Positions 6,132 through 13,470 of a stretch of 22,335 nt of DNA are shown here, one piece after another. The DNA is from Rickettsiales bacterium (GTDB lineage: Bacteria; Pseudomonadota; Alphaproteobacteria; Rickettsiales; UBA1997). The DNA lies in contig JAITOR010000065.1 of NCBI GenBank assembly GCA_031289855.1, positions 1 to 22,335 of the forward strand, in the 5' to 3' direction. Under the pieces are notes generated by a model that was not told the DNA's origin, did not search any database, and saw nothing but the letters and a program-made list of their open reading frames with translations. Position numbers and translations under genes: made by a program. How positions within the stretch are numbered: the stretch's first letter is position 1; every line of letters begins with the position of its first letter.

Positions 6132-6146
6132 ATAAATGCCTTTTTT
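6114..6146. terminator. Bidirectional terminator between pnuC and gap
   Basis: AAAAAAGGCA (6114-6123) pairs with TGCCTTTTTT (6137-6146), with further AT pairing inside the 13-nt loop. The A-run and T-run on either side make it usable from both strands. The pnuC stop codon lies in the loop. Confidence 0.88.
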
Positions 6147-6162
6147 GTAAAAATAACAAATA

Positions 6163-7185
6163 TTATTTTTTAGCAGCCCAAATCTGCGCTAAATCCAACA
6201 TTCTATTTGAATATCCCCACTCATTATCATACCATGCACCAATTCTAACAAAATTTTTATTCAAAACTTTTGTTTGTGTAGTGTCAAATGTAGATGAATG
6301 TGGGTCATGCAACAAGTCGATTGAAACAACTTGGTCGCTGGTTACAGCCAATACACCTTGTAGGGCTTTATCTGCAGCACCATTTTTGATTATATCATTA
6401 ATTTCTTCCACAGAAGTGTCTCTTTTAGATACAAAACTTAAATCAACGAAAGATACATCAGGGGTTGGAACTCTAATGGAAACACCATCCAATTTCCCTT
6501 TCAATTGAGGTAAAACCAAACCAACTGCTTTTGCAGCACCTGTTGATGTTGGTATCATATTTACTGCACCCGCTCTACTTCTTCTTAAATCACTATGAAC
6601 TCTATCCAAAATATTTTGGTCATTTGTGTAAGAGTGGATTGTGGTCATATGACCTTTTTCAATACCAACTGAAGCATCTAAAAGTTTTGCCACAGGAGCA
6701 AGACAGTTTGTGGTACAAGAAGCATTTGAAACCATGTCATCAGATGCCGTCAATTGATCATCATTCACACCAACCACGATTGTTTTTACTGTATCAGGAG
6801 TCTTTGTTGGTCCAGACATCATAACTTTTTTTGCACCAGCATTTATATGTGGGGCAGCCTTATCTCTTTCCAAGAAGATACCAGTACATTCTAACACTAT
6901 ATCAATTCCTAATTCTTTCCAAGGCAAATTATTTGCATCTCTTTCTGCACAAACTTTAATGGTCTTTCCACCAACAACTATATTGCCGTCTTTGATTTCA
7001 GCTGTTTCTTTAAATTTACCATGTGCTGAATCATACTTTAACAAGTATAAATTAGTCTCCAATGGTGCTAAATCATTTATAGCAACGATTTCTAAATCTT
7101 TATATTTAGATTGATTTTCAAAGAATGCTCTAAAAACACATCTTCCAATCCTACCAAAACCATTTATAGCAATTTTTGTAGTCAT
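6163..7185 (-). CDS. gap: Glyceraldehyde-3-phosphate dehydrogenase
   Basis: A 340-residue type I GAPDH. The Rossmann start is KIAINGFGRIGR; D38 in AINDLA indicates NAD preference. The active-site segment SNASCTTNCLAP holds catalytic C157, and H184 in TTIHSYTNDQ is the base. The NEWGYSNRM C-terminal motif is present. The enzyme oxidises glyceraldehyde 3-phosphate to 1,3-bisphosphoglycerate in glycolysis or runs in reverse. It is monocistronic: the mRNA begins near 7212 (promoter 7246-7219) and has a clear SD, AAGGAGA, before the ATG, unlike most genes here. That fits a highly expressed housekeeping gene. The bidirectional terminator at 6114-6146 ends it. pgk, its usual alphaproteobacterial neighbour, is absent. 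Confidence 0.97.
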   Translation of the reverse strand: MTTKIAINGFGRIGRCVFRAFFENQSKYKDLEIVAINDLAPLETNLYLLKYDSAHGKFKETAEIKDGNIVVGGKTIKVCAERDANNLPWKELGIDIVLECTGIFLERDKAAPHINAGAKKVMMSGPTKTPDTVKTIVVGVNDDQLTASDDMVSNASCTTNCLAPVAKLLDASVGIEKGHMTTIHSYTNDQNILDRVHSDLRRSRAGAVNMIPTSTGAAKAVGLVLPQLKGKLDGVSIRVPTPDVSFVDLSFVSKRDTSVEEINDIIKNGAADKALQGVLAVTSDQVVSIDLLHDPHSSTFDTTQTKVLNKNFVRIGAWYDNEWGYSNRMLDLAQIWAAKK

Positions 7186-7218
7186 AAAAGTCTCCTTTTT
7201 TGTTATTAAACTACACAG

Positions 7219-7246
7219 ATTTTAAAAGGTAATATTTAAAAAGCAA
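7219..7246 (-). promoter_or_regulatory. gap promoter
   Basis: On the minus strand TTGCTT (7246-7241), a 16-base spacer and TAAAAT (7224-7219). It gives a leader of about 27 nt containing the GGAG Shine-Dalgarno 7 nt before the ATG. Confidence 0.5.
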
Positions 7247-7323
7247 TTAAATTTATTTAATAAATGTAAAAAAATATTTCATAATAAATATATAATAATT
7301 TATGTTTTTAATTTAAAAATAAT

Positions 7324-7351
7324 TTGTTTTTTATTTTTTATATTGTATAAT
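7324..7351 (+). promoter_or_regulatory. serC promoter
   Basis: TTGTTT (7324-7329), a 16-base T-rich spacer, TATAAT (7346-7351). The predicted start near 7358 leaves a leader of about 150 nt before the ATG at 7511, by far the longest leader inferred in the window. The rest of 7247-7510 contains no coding frame. Confidence 0.68.
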
Positions 7352-7394
7352 AATAAGTATATGTTAAAATTATTAAATTTATACATTTCTTATT

Positions 7395-7452
7395 CAGCGA
7401 CAGTATCGTCTGCCCTTTAGGGCATTGATTTTAATTTTGGTGGCAACACCCC
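7395..7452 (+). ncRNA. Structured leader RNA upstream of serC
   Basis: Three hairpins lie in the inferred serC 5'UTR. P1: CAGCGA (7395-7400) with TCG-T-CTG (7406-7412, one bulged T). P2: GCCC (7412-7415) with GGGC (7420-7423), loop TTTA; it competes with P1 for one or two bases. P3: GGTG (7439-7442) with CACC (7447-7450), closed by a GCAA tetraloop of the GNRA class, then CC. The segment is much richer in G+C than its surroundings. A conserved RNA called the serC motif is known upstream of serC in alphaproteobacteria, and position and subtype fit. I cannot check its consensus here, and P3 sits about 60 nt from the start codon rather than on it. Confidence 0.5.
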
Positions 7453-7510
7453 TATATTTTGAAGTATATTAATTTATATACATCTAATTATCAATTTAAT
7501 ATGAAATTTT

Positions 7511-8593
7511 ATGAAAAAGACAAATAAAAATAATTTTAGCAGTGGACCTTGCTGTAAAAGACCTGATTGGAATGTGAATGTTTTGCAAAATGCTTTAGTG
7601 GGAAGAAGCCATAAAGCAAAACCTTGCTTAGATAGAGTTAAAGAAATTATGCTATTACAACGAGAAATTTTACAATTGCCAAACGATTTTAAAATTGGAA
7701 TAATCATGGGTAGCGATACTGCTGCAATTGAATCTACATTTTGGAATTTACTTGGAGAAAGGGGGGTAGATTGTATAAATTTTGATGTATTTGGAAATAA
7801 ATGGTATAAGGATATAAAAAATATTTTAAAAATTGCTGATGTTAGGGAATTTAAGGCTGATTTCGGTAAAATACCAGATATATCTAATGTTGACATGAAT
7901 AGAGATGTAGTTTTTTGTTTGAATGGAACCACAAGTGGAACTTTTTTAGATTTAGATTTTATAAAAAAAGATAGGCAAGGATTAGTGTTTTGCGATGCCA
8001 CATCAAGTGCTTTTGCTTATAAGATTGATTGGGAAAAAGTTGATGTTTTGACATATTCTTGGCAAAAAGTTTTAGGAGGAGAGGCGGGACATGGAATAGT
8101 AATTGTAAGTCCCAAGGCGCTTGAAAGATTAAATAACTTTACTCCAAATCGCCCAATTCCATCATTTATGAATTTAAAATCAAAAGATATGTGGACGGAG
8201 GGCTTAACTTTGAATACATTATCTATGCTATGTGTTGAAGATTTTAGGGATGCATTATTATGGGCAAAAAGCAATGGAGGACTAGAATTTTTGATTAAAA
8301 AAACAAAGGAAAATAGTGATTATTTATATAACTATCTTGATAATAGTAATGTTTTTAAAACACTTTGCGATAATAAAAAATATAGATCAAAAACATCTAT
8401 AACTTTTGAATTTAAAGAAAATAACACAGAAGAAAGATTAAAGGTTATAATTGACCTGTTGAACAAGGAAAATATAGCGGTTGATTTTAAAGGACATAGA
8501 GATGCACCTCTTGGATTTAGAGTGTGGTGTGGCCCCACAATTGATTTAGAAGATATAAAAATACTATGTGAATGGTTAGATTTCGCCACTTAA
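7511..8593 (+). CDS. serC: Phosphoserine aminotransferase, alphaproteobacterial/archaeal type
   Basis: A 360-residue PLP-dependent class V aminotransferase converting 3-phosphohydroxypyruvate plus glutamate to phosphoserine. It is clearly the TIGR01365 subtype: NFSSGPCCKRPDW at the start, LVGRSHKAK (residues 29-37), MGSDTAAIESTFWNLLG, NGTTSG, FCDATSSAFA with D162 for the PLP ring, and SWQKVLGGEAGHG with Schiff-base K186. LNTLSMLCVEDFRDAL completes the signature. The start is fixed by a stop codon at 7502-7504 in the same frame. In many alphaproteobacteria serC is followed by serA; here it stands alone and converges on a tRNA gene. Expression is probably controlled through the structured leader. 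The same enzyme can serve vitamin B6 synthesis. Confidence 0.95.
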   Translation: MKKTNKNNFSSGPCCKRPDWNVNVLQNALVGRSHKAKPCLDRVKEIMLLQREILQLPNDFKIGIIMGSDTAAIESTFWNLLGERGVDCINFDVFGNKWYKDIKNILKIADVREFKADFGKIPDISNVDMNRDVVFCLNGTTSGTFLDLDFIKKDRQGLVFCDATSSAFAYKIDWEKVDVLTYSWQKVLGGEAGHGIVIVSPKALERLNNFTPNRPIPSFMNLKSKDMWTEGLTLNTLSMLCVEDFRDALLWAKSNGGLEFLIKKTKENSDYLYNYLDNSNVFKTLCDNKKYRSKTSITFEFKENNTEERLKVIIDLLNKENIAVDFKGHRDAPLGFRVWCGPTIDLEDIKILCEWLDFAT

Positions 8594-8602
8594 ATAGTGA
8601 AA

Positions 8603-8679
8603 TGGTGGGTCAACAAGGACTTGAACCCTGGACCAAGACGTTATGAGCATCCTGCTCTAACCAACTGAGCTATTGACCC
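8603..8679 (-). tRNA. tRNA with CAU anticodon, probably tRNA-Ile2
   Basis: A complete 77-nt cloverleaf on the minus strand with encoded CCA (8603-8605). The acceptor GGGTCAA/TTGACCC is perfectly paired, the anticodon loop is CTCATAA, and the T-arm is CAGGG TTCAAGT CCTTG. The pair G1-C72 and the lack of three G-C pairs in the anticodon stem exclude initiator tRNA. The variable region TTGGTC and the overall pattern resemble tRNA-Ile2, whose C34 is changed to lysidine to read AUA, more than elongator tRNA-Met. AUA codons are abundant in these genes. Confidence 0.9.
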
Positions 8680-8690
8680 CTACCAATATT

Positions 8691-8718
8691 ATTGTAAAAT
8701 ATTTTTTTTATAAGTCAA
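8691..8718 (-). promoter_or_regulatory. Promoter of the CAU tRNA
   Basis: On the minus strand TTGACT (8718-8713), a 16-base spacer and TACAAT (8696-8691), 12 nt upstream of the mature tRNA 5' end. Confidence 0.68.
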
Positions 8719-8801
8719 TATTATTTTTATATAATATTTGCTCATCAAATTACACCACTTCTAAAATCACTTTCCACCGAACAAATCGCAGAGCAATTTT
8801 G

Positions 8802-8830
8802 AAAAAAGAGGGGGGAACTCAATAACCTCC
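8802..8830 (-). terminator. Terminator of the OMP-DUF4422 operon
   Basis: In the minus-strand transcript GGAGG (8830-8826) pairs with CCCCC (8815-8811) using one wobble, with a 10-nt loop, followed by CTC and six T (8807-8802). It lies 24 nt after the DUF4422 stop codon. The short stem makes it a moderate candidate. Confidence 0.55.
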
Positions 8831-8853
8831 TACCCTTCATATGATTATATTTT

Positions 8854-9834
8854 TCACCAATTGCGAGGTTCTAACAGAAACAATGTTACCACATAATGTT
8901 TCACATTCTTATCCTGTGTTTTTTTATAAATAAAATAGCTAGTAACTCTCTCCATTATATGATCCAAATCCCTTTTGTCTTTTCCACCAAGAACTATAAA
9001 GTTAAGTTCTTTATTTTTCGCCAATTCCAACATAATAGGAAATATAAAATCACAATATTCAAAAAAAATTTTCTTTTTCATTAAAAAAAGTTGGTTGAAA
9101 TATTTTGGAAGACTCCTGGTATTAAAATATTCTTTTATTTCTTCCACATCATTTGGAGCATGTTTTTTTACGGCTTCAAGCAAATAGTTCATCGTCTTAT
9201 CCCCATTGCTTTTATTAAATATCGCCTGGAATGGAAATTTGTCGCCATCCAATCGAGAAGCCTTGCTTCCAGTTATTATGTCATATTCTTTATATTCACT
9301 CAAAATAGAAGTACCAAAAAATTTCGTAAACTGCATAAAACCTATATGCTCTGGATTTTCTAACTTATCATAATTTTTACATGCCCAATAAATCACACTT
9401 CCAGCACCTATTCTTCTATTCAAATATGAAATATTATCACCAGTATTGTCGGGAGTTAAATATTTATTCATCCATTTAATAGCCTTTTCATCATTTTTCA
9501 CATTTCCCGTCCTTGTGAAACTCTCTTCTTTCGCCACATCTGCACCAGCAAACATAGGAAGCAATGCTCTATGTTGATACAAAAATGCTGGTCTATGATA
9601 TGTAACTAAAATTTTAATATCATCGTAATCTTGTTTATCCAATGGATCGTCGTATTTCCATGAATTAAATGAATTTATAAGAATCATTAAATCTTTTGCA
9701 CCGTGTATTTCACGAATTTGTCTTTTTTGTCCTTGTGTTATATCATAAAGACAGGCAAACAACGATACAAATACTACAATAATTATTTTATTTGCATAAA
9801 TATAATCGTAAAATTTGCCTATCTTTTCTTTCAT
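8854..9834 (-). CDS. Membrane-anchored DUF4422 protein, putative glycosyltransferase
   Basis: A 326-residue protein. Residues 17-32 (KIIIVVFVSLFACLYD) form one membrane helix. After a linker, the DUF4422 domain begins at about residue 74 with KILVTYHRP. LTPDNTGDNISYLNRRIGAG (127-146), VIYWACKNYDKL and HIGFMQFTKFFG match the family block that usually reads GDNIS-x-x-N...ALYWAWKN...IGLVHYRRYF. NQLFLMKKKIFFEYCDFIF matches the C-terminal block. DUF4422 domains occur in capsule and LPS loci and are treated as glycosyltransferases. Most lack a membrane anchor, so this one is unusual. The His-Tyr-Arg-Arg of the typical motif is QFTK here, so catalytic competence is uncertain. It starts 14 nt after the beta-barrel gene and shares its transcript, without its own SD. 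Confidence 0.78.
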   Translation of the reverse strand: MKEKIGKFYDYIYANKIIIVVFVSLFACLYDITQGQKRQIREIHGAKDLMILINSFNSWKYDDPLDKQDYDDIKILVTYHRPAFLYQHRALLPMFAGADVAKEESFTRTGNVKNDEKAIKWMNKYLTPDNTGDNISYLNRRIGAGSVIYWACKNYDKLENPEHIGFMQFTKFFGTSILSEYKEYDIITGSKASRLDGDKFPFQAIFNKSNGDKTMNYLLEAVKKHAPNDVEEIKEYFNTRSLPKYFNQLFLMKKKIFFEYCDFIFPIMLELAKNKELNFIVLGGKDKRDLDHIMERVTSYFIYKKTQDKNVKHYVVTLFLLEPRNW

Positions 9835-9848
9835 ATTAGTTTAAAAAT

Positions 9849-10517
9849 TTAAAAACCAATTCTAACACCAGCATAAATATCGCTACTTACAGCATCCAAT
9901 TTAGCAGTCGTATCTCCAATTTTTAATTTAAATTCACCTTGGTTAAAATATCTCCAACCCACATCAACTGATAAAATGTCTAATAAAGTCGCAGTTACAC
10001 CTACACCAATATTATAGGCTAAAGCACCATCCTTCGTCATTTCAACTTTTGCGCCTTCACCACCCCCAATATTTTTAACAAAATCAGTTGTAAATTTTGT
10101 ATAACCTATACCACCACCAACAAAACCTCTAATGAATGGTAAATCAATTACATCATAATAAACATTTACAAGTCCTGAAACTGATGAAATGTCTTGGTCT
10201 AAAACCTTTGACCCATCATCACTACCTTTTAATTTTAAATTCAAACCATTATACCTTCCTAAACCTTCTGCTTCAATTCTAAAGGTGTTAAAGAATGGCA
10301 ACGAAAGCCTTAAACCAGCATTTACACTACCAAAAACATGTGGCTTTGACTCAGTAATCGCTTTACCGGCTCCACCTGCTACACTTGCTGTACTACTTAA
10401 ACCACCACTCGAAGTTCCACCTCTAATTCCAATGTATCCACCCACTGGCAATAAACCTGCATTTGCAATATTAATTGTCAAAAACAATAATACGAATAAA
10501 GAATATATTTTTTTCAT
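9849..10517 (-). CDS. Outer-membrane beta-barrel protein
   Basis: A 222-residue protein with a clean signal peptide (MKKIYSLFVLLFLTINIANA, cut after ANA). The mature part alternates polar and aromatic residues in repeated strands, e.g. GGYIGIRGG, SVNAGLRLSLPFFNTFRIEAEG, GLVNVYYDVI, GFVGGGIGYTKF, LAYNIGVGVTA, LSVDVGWRYFNQG. It ends in DIYAGVRIGF with the terminal Phe recognised by the BAM machinery. This is an 8-stranded OmpA/Omp25-like barrel of the kind abundant in Rickettsiales and other alphaproteobacteria, often an immunodominant surface protein. No OmpA peptidoglycan-binding domain follows. It proves a diderm cell envelope. First gene of an operon with the DUF4422 gene. Confidence 0.88.
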   Translation of the reverse strand: MKKIYSLFVLLFLTINIANAGLLPVGGYIGIRGGTSSGGLSSTASVAGGAGKAITESKPHVFGSVNAGLRLSLPFFNTFRIEAEGLGRYNGLNLKLKGSDDGSKVLDQDISSVSGLVNVYYDVIDLPFIRGFVGGGIGYTKFTTDFVKNIGGGEGAKVEMTKDGALAYNIGVGVTATLLDILSVDVGWRYFNQGEFKLKIGDTTAKLDAVSSDIYAGVRIGF

Positions 10518-10540
10518 AAAATAACTATAATTAATAATTG

Positions 10541-10569
10541 ATTATTAAATAATAAAACAATAATGTCAA
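10541..10569 (-). promoter_or_regulatory. Promoter of the OMP operon
   Basis: On the minus strand TTGACA (10569-10564), a 17-base spacer and AATAAT (10546-10541). A second candidate -10, TATAGT (10529-10524), would put the start on the ATG itself. It is divergent from the hydrogenase promoter 54 nt away. Confidence 0.5.
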
Positions 10570-10622
10570 ATAAATTTAATTAGATGACTTTGAAATGTTT
10601 TTTATTATACAAAAATATTCGA

Positions 10623-10650
10623 TTGACATTTACTTTTTTTTCTTTATCAT
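10623..10650 (+). promoter_or_regulatory. [FeFe] hydrogenase promoter
   Basis: TTGACA (10623-10628), a 16-base spacer with T8 (10634-10641), TATCAT (10645-10650). The predicted start is about 5 nt before the ATG at 10662. The layout closely matches the acyl-CoA synthetase promoter at 13406. Confidence 0.6.
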
Positions 10651-10661
10651 TATAAGATAAT

Positions 10662-11915
10662 ATGTTATATTTAAAAGATTCCATTCAATTTGAAAATGCA
10701 AAATGCAAAAAATGCATGAGATGCGTTTTAAGATGTAAAAACAATAGTGTAAATCATATATTTGTTGATCTCAAGGAAAGACTTTGGAGAGAATGGGAAG
10801 AACATCCATGTATTGGCTGTGGACAATGCACTCTTGTATGCCCATTTGATGCCATAACGGAGCAATATTGCATAGAAGATGTAAAAAATGTAATCGCCGA
10901 CAAAAATAAGGTTGTAATAATACAAGCGGCGCCTTCAATTAGAAGCATTATACCTGAAAAAAAACTTTACACCGCACTTAGAAAACTTGGTTTTGACAAG
11001 ATTTTTGATGTAAATTTTGGTGCAAACATAACTACAAATGTGGAAGTTGATGAGTTACTTGAACGCTTGAACAATCCAAATGCTGTTTTACCAATGTTTA
11101 CTTCCTGTTGTCCTGCATGGGTAGAAAGTGTATTGCAATATCATCCAGAGTTAAAACCAAATTTAACAACAGCAAAAAGTCCAAATTTACATGCTGGCTT
11201 TGCTTATAAGACTTGGTGGGCTGCAAAAGAAGGAGTTGACCCCCATGACATTGTGGTTGTCTCTATTATGCCTTGCACTGCAAAAAAGGATGAAATTAAA
11301 CGAAAAAATGCCTATTATAATGGCAAACCACTTGTTGACTATGTGCTTACATTTAGAGAGATTTCCAAAATGTTAAAAGAGGCAAATATCAATTATGAAG
11401 ACCTAGAGGATGGTTCGGCACATAGCCTGGGAGAGTATACGAGCGATGCAAATTTATACGGACAAAGCGGTGGTGTAATGGAATCAGCACTACGAACGGC
11501 TTATTTTAAATTAACAAGTAAAAATTTAGAAAATGTGGAAATTAAAGAGATTAGACCTGATATGAGTGGTTTTAAAAGTGCAGAAATTGAAGTAAATGGA
11601 ATAAAATTGAAACTTGCAATTATTACAACTATGAAAAATTTTGAAAAATTGTTGCCAGATTTAAAAGAATATCATTATATAGAGGTTATGAATTGTGTTG
11701 GTGGTTGTGTTGGTGGTGGCGGTATGCCACTTTTACCTTTAAAACCAGATGAGCAAATAAAAGTTATCGATGAACGACGACAAAAACTTATTGAATTGGA
11801 TAAGGGTAAGGCAAAAAAATTTGCTCATGAAAATGAATTGGTAAAAGAGTATTTAGAATGGACAAAGACAAGAGGTAAACATTTCGAACATGAAGCATTG
11901 CATAATGAGTTTTAA
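10662..11915 (+). CDS. hydA: [FeFe] hydrogenase
   Basis: A 417-residue iron-only hydrogenase reducing protons to H2 with ferredoxin electrons. The N-terminal domain binds two [4Fe-4S] clusters: C15, C18, C21, C25 and C50, C53, C56, C60. The H-cluster domain carries all three signatures. L1 is TSCCPAW (147-153), with the proton-relay Cys149. L2 is MPCTAKKDE (203-211). L3 is EVMNCVGGCVGGGGMP (341-356). The cluster-binding Cys residues are C150, C205, C345 and C349, so it should be active. The short two-cluster N-terminus and lack of a C-terminal PAS or similar domain favour a compact catalytic enzyme over a sensory one. L3 has MNC where most have MAC. The maturases HydE, HydF and HydG are not in the window. 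No SD; near-leaderless mRNA. Confidence 0.95.
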   Translation: MLYLKDSIQFENAKCKKCMRCVLRCKNNSVNHIFVDLKERLWREWEEHPCIGCGQCTLVCPFDAITEQYCIEDVKNVIADKNKVVIIQAAPSIRSIIPEKKLYTALRKLGFDKIFDVNFGANITTNVEVDELLERLNNPNAVLPMFTSCCPAWVESVLQYHPELKPNLTTAKSPNLHAGFAYKTWWAAKEGVDPHDIVVVSIMPCTAKKDEIKRKNAYYNGKPLVDYVLTFREISKMLKEANINYEDLEDGSAHSLGEYTSDANLYGQSGGVMESALRTAYFKLTSKNLENVEIKEIRPDMSGFKSAEIEVNGIKLKLAIITTMKNFEKLLPDLKEYHYIEVMNCVGGCVGGGGMPLLPLKPDEQIKVIDERRQKLIELDKGKAKKFAHENELVKEYLEWTKTRGKHFEHEALHNEF

Positions 11916-11927
11916 TTCAATTATTTT

Positions 11928-11950
11928 AAAAAATTTTTACTAAATTTTTT
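11928..11950. terminator. AT-only bidirectional hairpin
   Basis: AAAAAATTT (11928-11936) and AAATTTTTT (11942-11950) form a perfect but AT-only stem with a 5-nt loop between the convergent hydrogenase and argH genes. The argH stop codon lies in it. Weak terminator candidate. Confidence 0.45.
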
Positions 11951-13346
11951 CTTCCAATTGTTTTAAAATTTTTTTACCTTGCTCCACTGCTTTTTTTACA
12001 TTTTCACTTGCAGTTCCACCATAGCTTTTTCTTGAATTTAAGGAAGTTTCAATACTTATATAATCAAAAACATCTTTTTTAATTTTACTGCATACTTTTT
12101 GCATTTCAGAAAGTGGCATTTTTTCAAGGCCCACACCCTTTTCATCAGAAATTTTTACAATATTTCCCGTAATATGATGTGCTTCTCTAAAAGGAATATT
12201 AGCCTTTTTAACCAAATAATCTGCAAAATCAGTTGCATTAGGATAACCAGAACTTAATCCTCTCAACATATTTTCTTTATTAACTTCCATTCCTTCAATT
12301 ATATCGGTTGTGGCTTGAATACAAAGAATTATATTTTCTACGGAATCAAATACCGGCTCCTTATCTTCCTGCATGTCTTTACAATATGCAAGTGGCAATC
12401 CTTTCATCATGGTTAACAAAGAAACTAAGTTTCCAAAAATTCGTCCAGTTTTACCTCTAATAAGTTCACTTGCATCAGGATTTTTCTTTTGTGGCATAAT
12501 TGAACTTCCGCTCGTATACTGCTCTGGAATTTTTACATACCCATAAGGTTTTGAAACCCAAATTATACATTCTTCTGCAAATCTCGATAAATGCATTGAT
12601 ATTATTGCTATACAAGATAACATTTCTATTGCAAAATCCCTATCACTCACACCATCTAAACTATTTCGTGTTGGCTCTATAAAATTCAATTGTATACTTG
12701 TTTCATCCCTATTAATATCGAACGGAGTCCCACATAATGCAGCACAACCAAGTGGACATTCATTCATAATAATTCTTGCATTTTTCAATCTTTTAATATC
12801 TCTTAAAATCATCTCAAAATATGCCATTAAATGATGACCGAAAGTTGTAGGCTGTGCCACCTGTAAATGAGTGCAACCTGCTAACATCGTATTATAATGC
12901 TTTGCCGATTGTTTTAAAATAACTTTTTCCAATTTAATAAGCAATTTTACAATCTCATCATTTGCATTTCTAACATATAATTTAAAATCCACAGCAACTT
13001 GATCATTCCTTGATCTTGCGGTATGCAATTTGCCAGCAGGTTCACCAATCAGTTCTTTTAACTTGCTTTCGACATTCAAATGTATATCTTCCAATGCTTT
13101 TGAAAATTTAAATTTACCATCATCCATCATTTTTTCAATAATAATAAGGCCTTTTTGTATAGCAACATTATCATCTTTTGTGATAATTTTAGCCTTTTCA
13201 AGCATATGAGCATGCACCTTTGAACCAAGTATATCATACTTGTATAACTTTTTGTCAAAATCAATGGAAGCATTGATTTTTTCCATAATTTCTGTAGGCC
13301 CAAGGGTAAAAACCCCTCCCCACATTTTATTTTTTTTTGTAGCCAT
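11940..13346 (-). CDS. argH: Argininosuccinate lyase
   Basis: A 468-residue enzyme of the fumarase/aspartase superfamily, cleaving argininosuccinate to arginine and fumarate, the last step of arginine synthesis. The ATG at 13346 (MATKKNKMWGG) is chosen; a TTG extension to 13382 adds 12 residues unlike the family. Visible motifs are LHTARSRNDQV (108-117), AGCTHLQVAQP with the catalytic His, and the superfamily signature GSSIMPQKKNPD (280-291) containing the catalytic Ser loop. The C-terminal ALSSGYPNATDFADYL-like region (here LSSGYPNATDFADYLV) and ITGNIV are typical of ArgH. The length is normal. No arginine genes adjoin it, so regulation with argG is not evident. It diverges from the acyl-CoA synthetase gene. 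Confidence 0.97.
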   Translation of the reverse strand: MATKKNKMWGGVFTLGPTEIMEKINASIDFDKKLYKYDILGSKVHAHMLEKAKIITKDDNVAIQKGLIIIEKMMDDGKFKFSKALEDIHLNVESKLKELIGEPAGKLHTARSRNDQVAVDFKLYVRNANDEIVKLLIKLEKVILKQSAKHYNTMLAGCTHLQVAQPTTFGHHLMAYFEMILRDIKRLKNARIIMNECPLGCAALCGTPFDINRDETSIQLNFIEPTRNSLDGVSDRDFAIEMLSCIAIISMHLSRFAEECIIWVSKPYGYVKIPEQYTSGSSIMPQKKNPDASELIRGKTGRIFGNLVSLLTMMKGLPLAYCKDMQEDKEPVFDSVENIILCIQATTDIIEGMEVNKENMLRGLSSGYPNATDFADYLVKKANIPFREAHHITGNIVKISDEKGVGLEKMPLSEMQKVCSKIKKDVFDYISIETSLNSRKSYGGTASENVKKAVEQGKKILKQLEEKI

Positions 13347-13405
13347 ATTAATTAAGTTTACATAAAAAAAATAATATTGCAATTTAAATTATAAATACAA
13401 AGATA

Positions 13406-13434
13406 TTGACAATTACTTTTTTTTTCTATATAAT
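13406..13434 (+). promoter_or_regulatory. Perfect-consensus sigma70 promoter of the acyl-CoA synthetase
   Basis: TTGACA (13406-13411), a 17-base spacer with T9 (13417-13425), TATAAT (13429-13434): both boxes and the spacing are ideal. The predicted start is near 13441, giving a 30-nt leader without an SD. Confidence 0.85.
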
Positions 13435-13470
13435 ATCATATAGTGAAGCATTAATAATAAAAAAAATTCT

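Noticed and set aside
6531..6824. Plus-strand frame of 97 codons opposite gap
   Set aside because: Shadow of GAPDH; composition is that of an antisense frame.
7395..7452. SAM-II riboswitch upstream of serC
   Set aside because: The hairpins and loop sequences do not match the SAM-II pattern as I remember it, and the gene is not a methionine gene. Kept only as a structured leader.
7474..8001. Minus-strand frame of 175 codons opposite serC
   Set aside because: It is a shadow of a clearly conserved aminotransferase and has no domain features of its own.
8603..8679. Initiator tRNA-Met
   Set aside because: It has a G1-C72 pair and lacks the three G-C pairs of the initiator anticodon stem.
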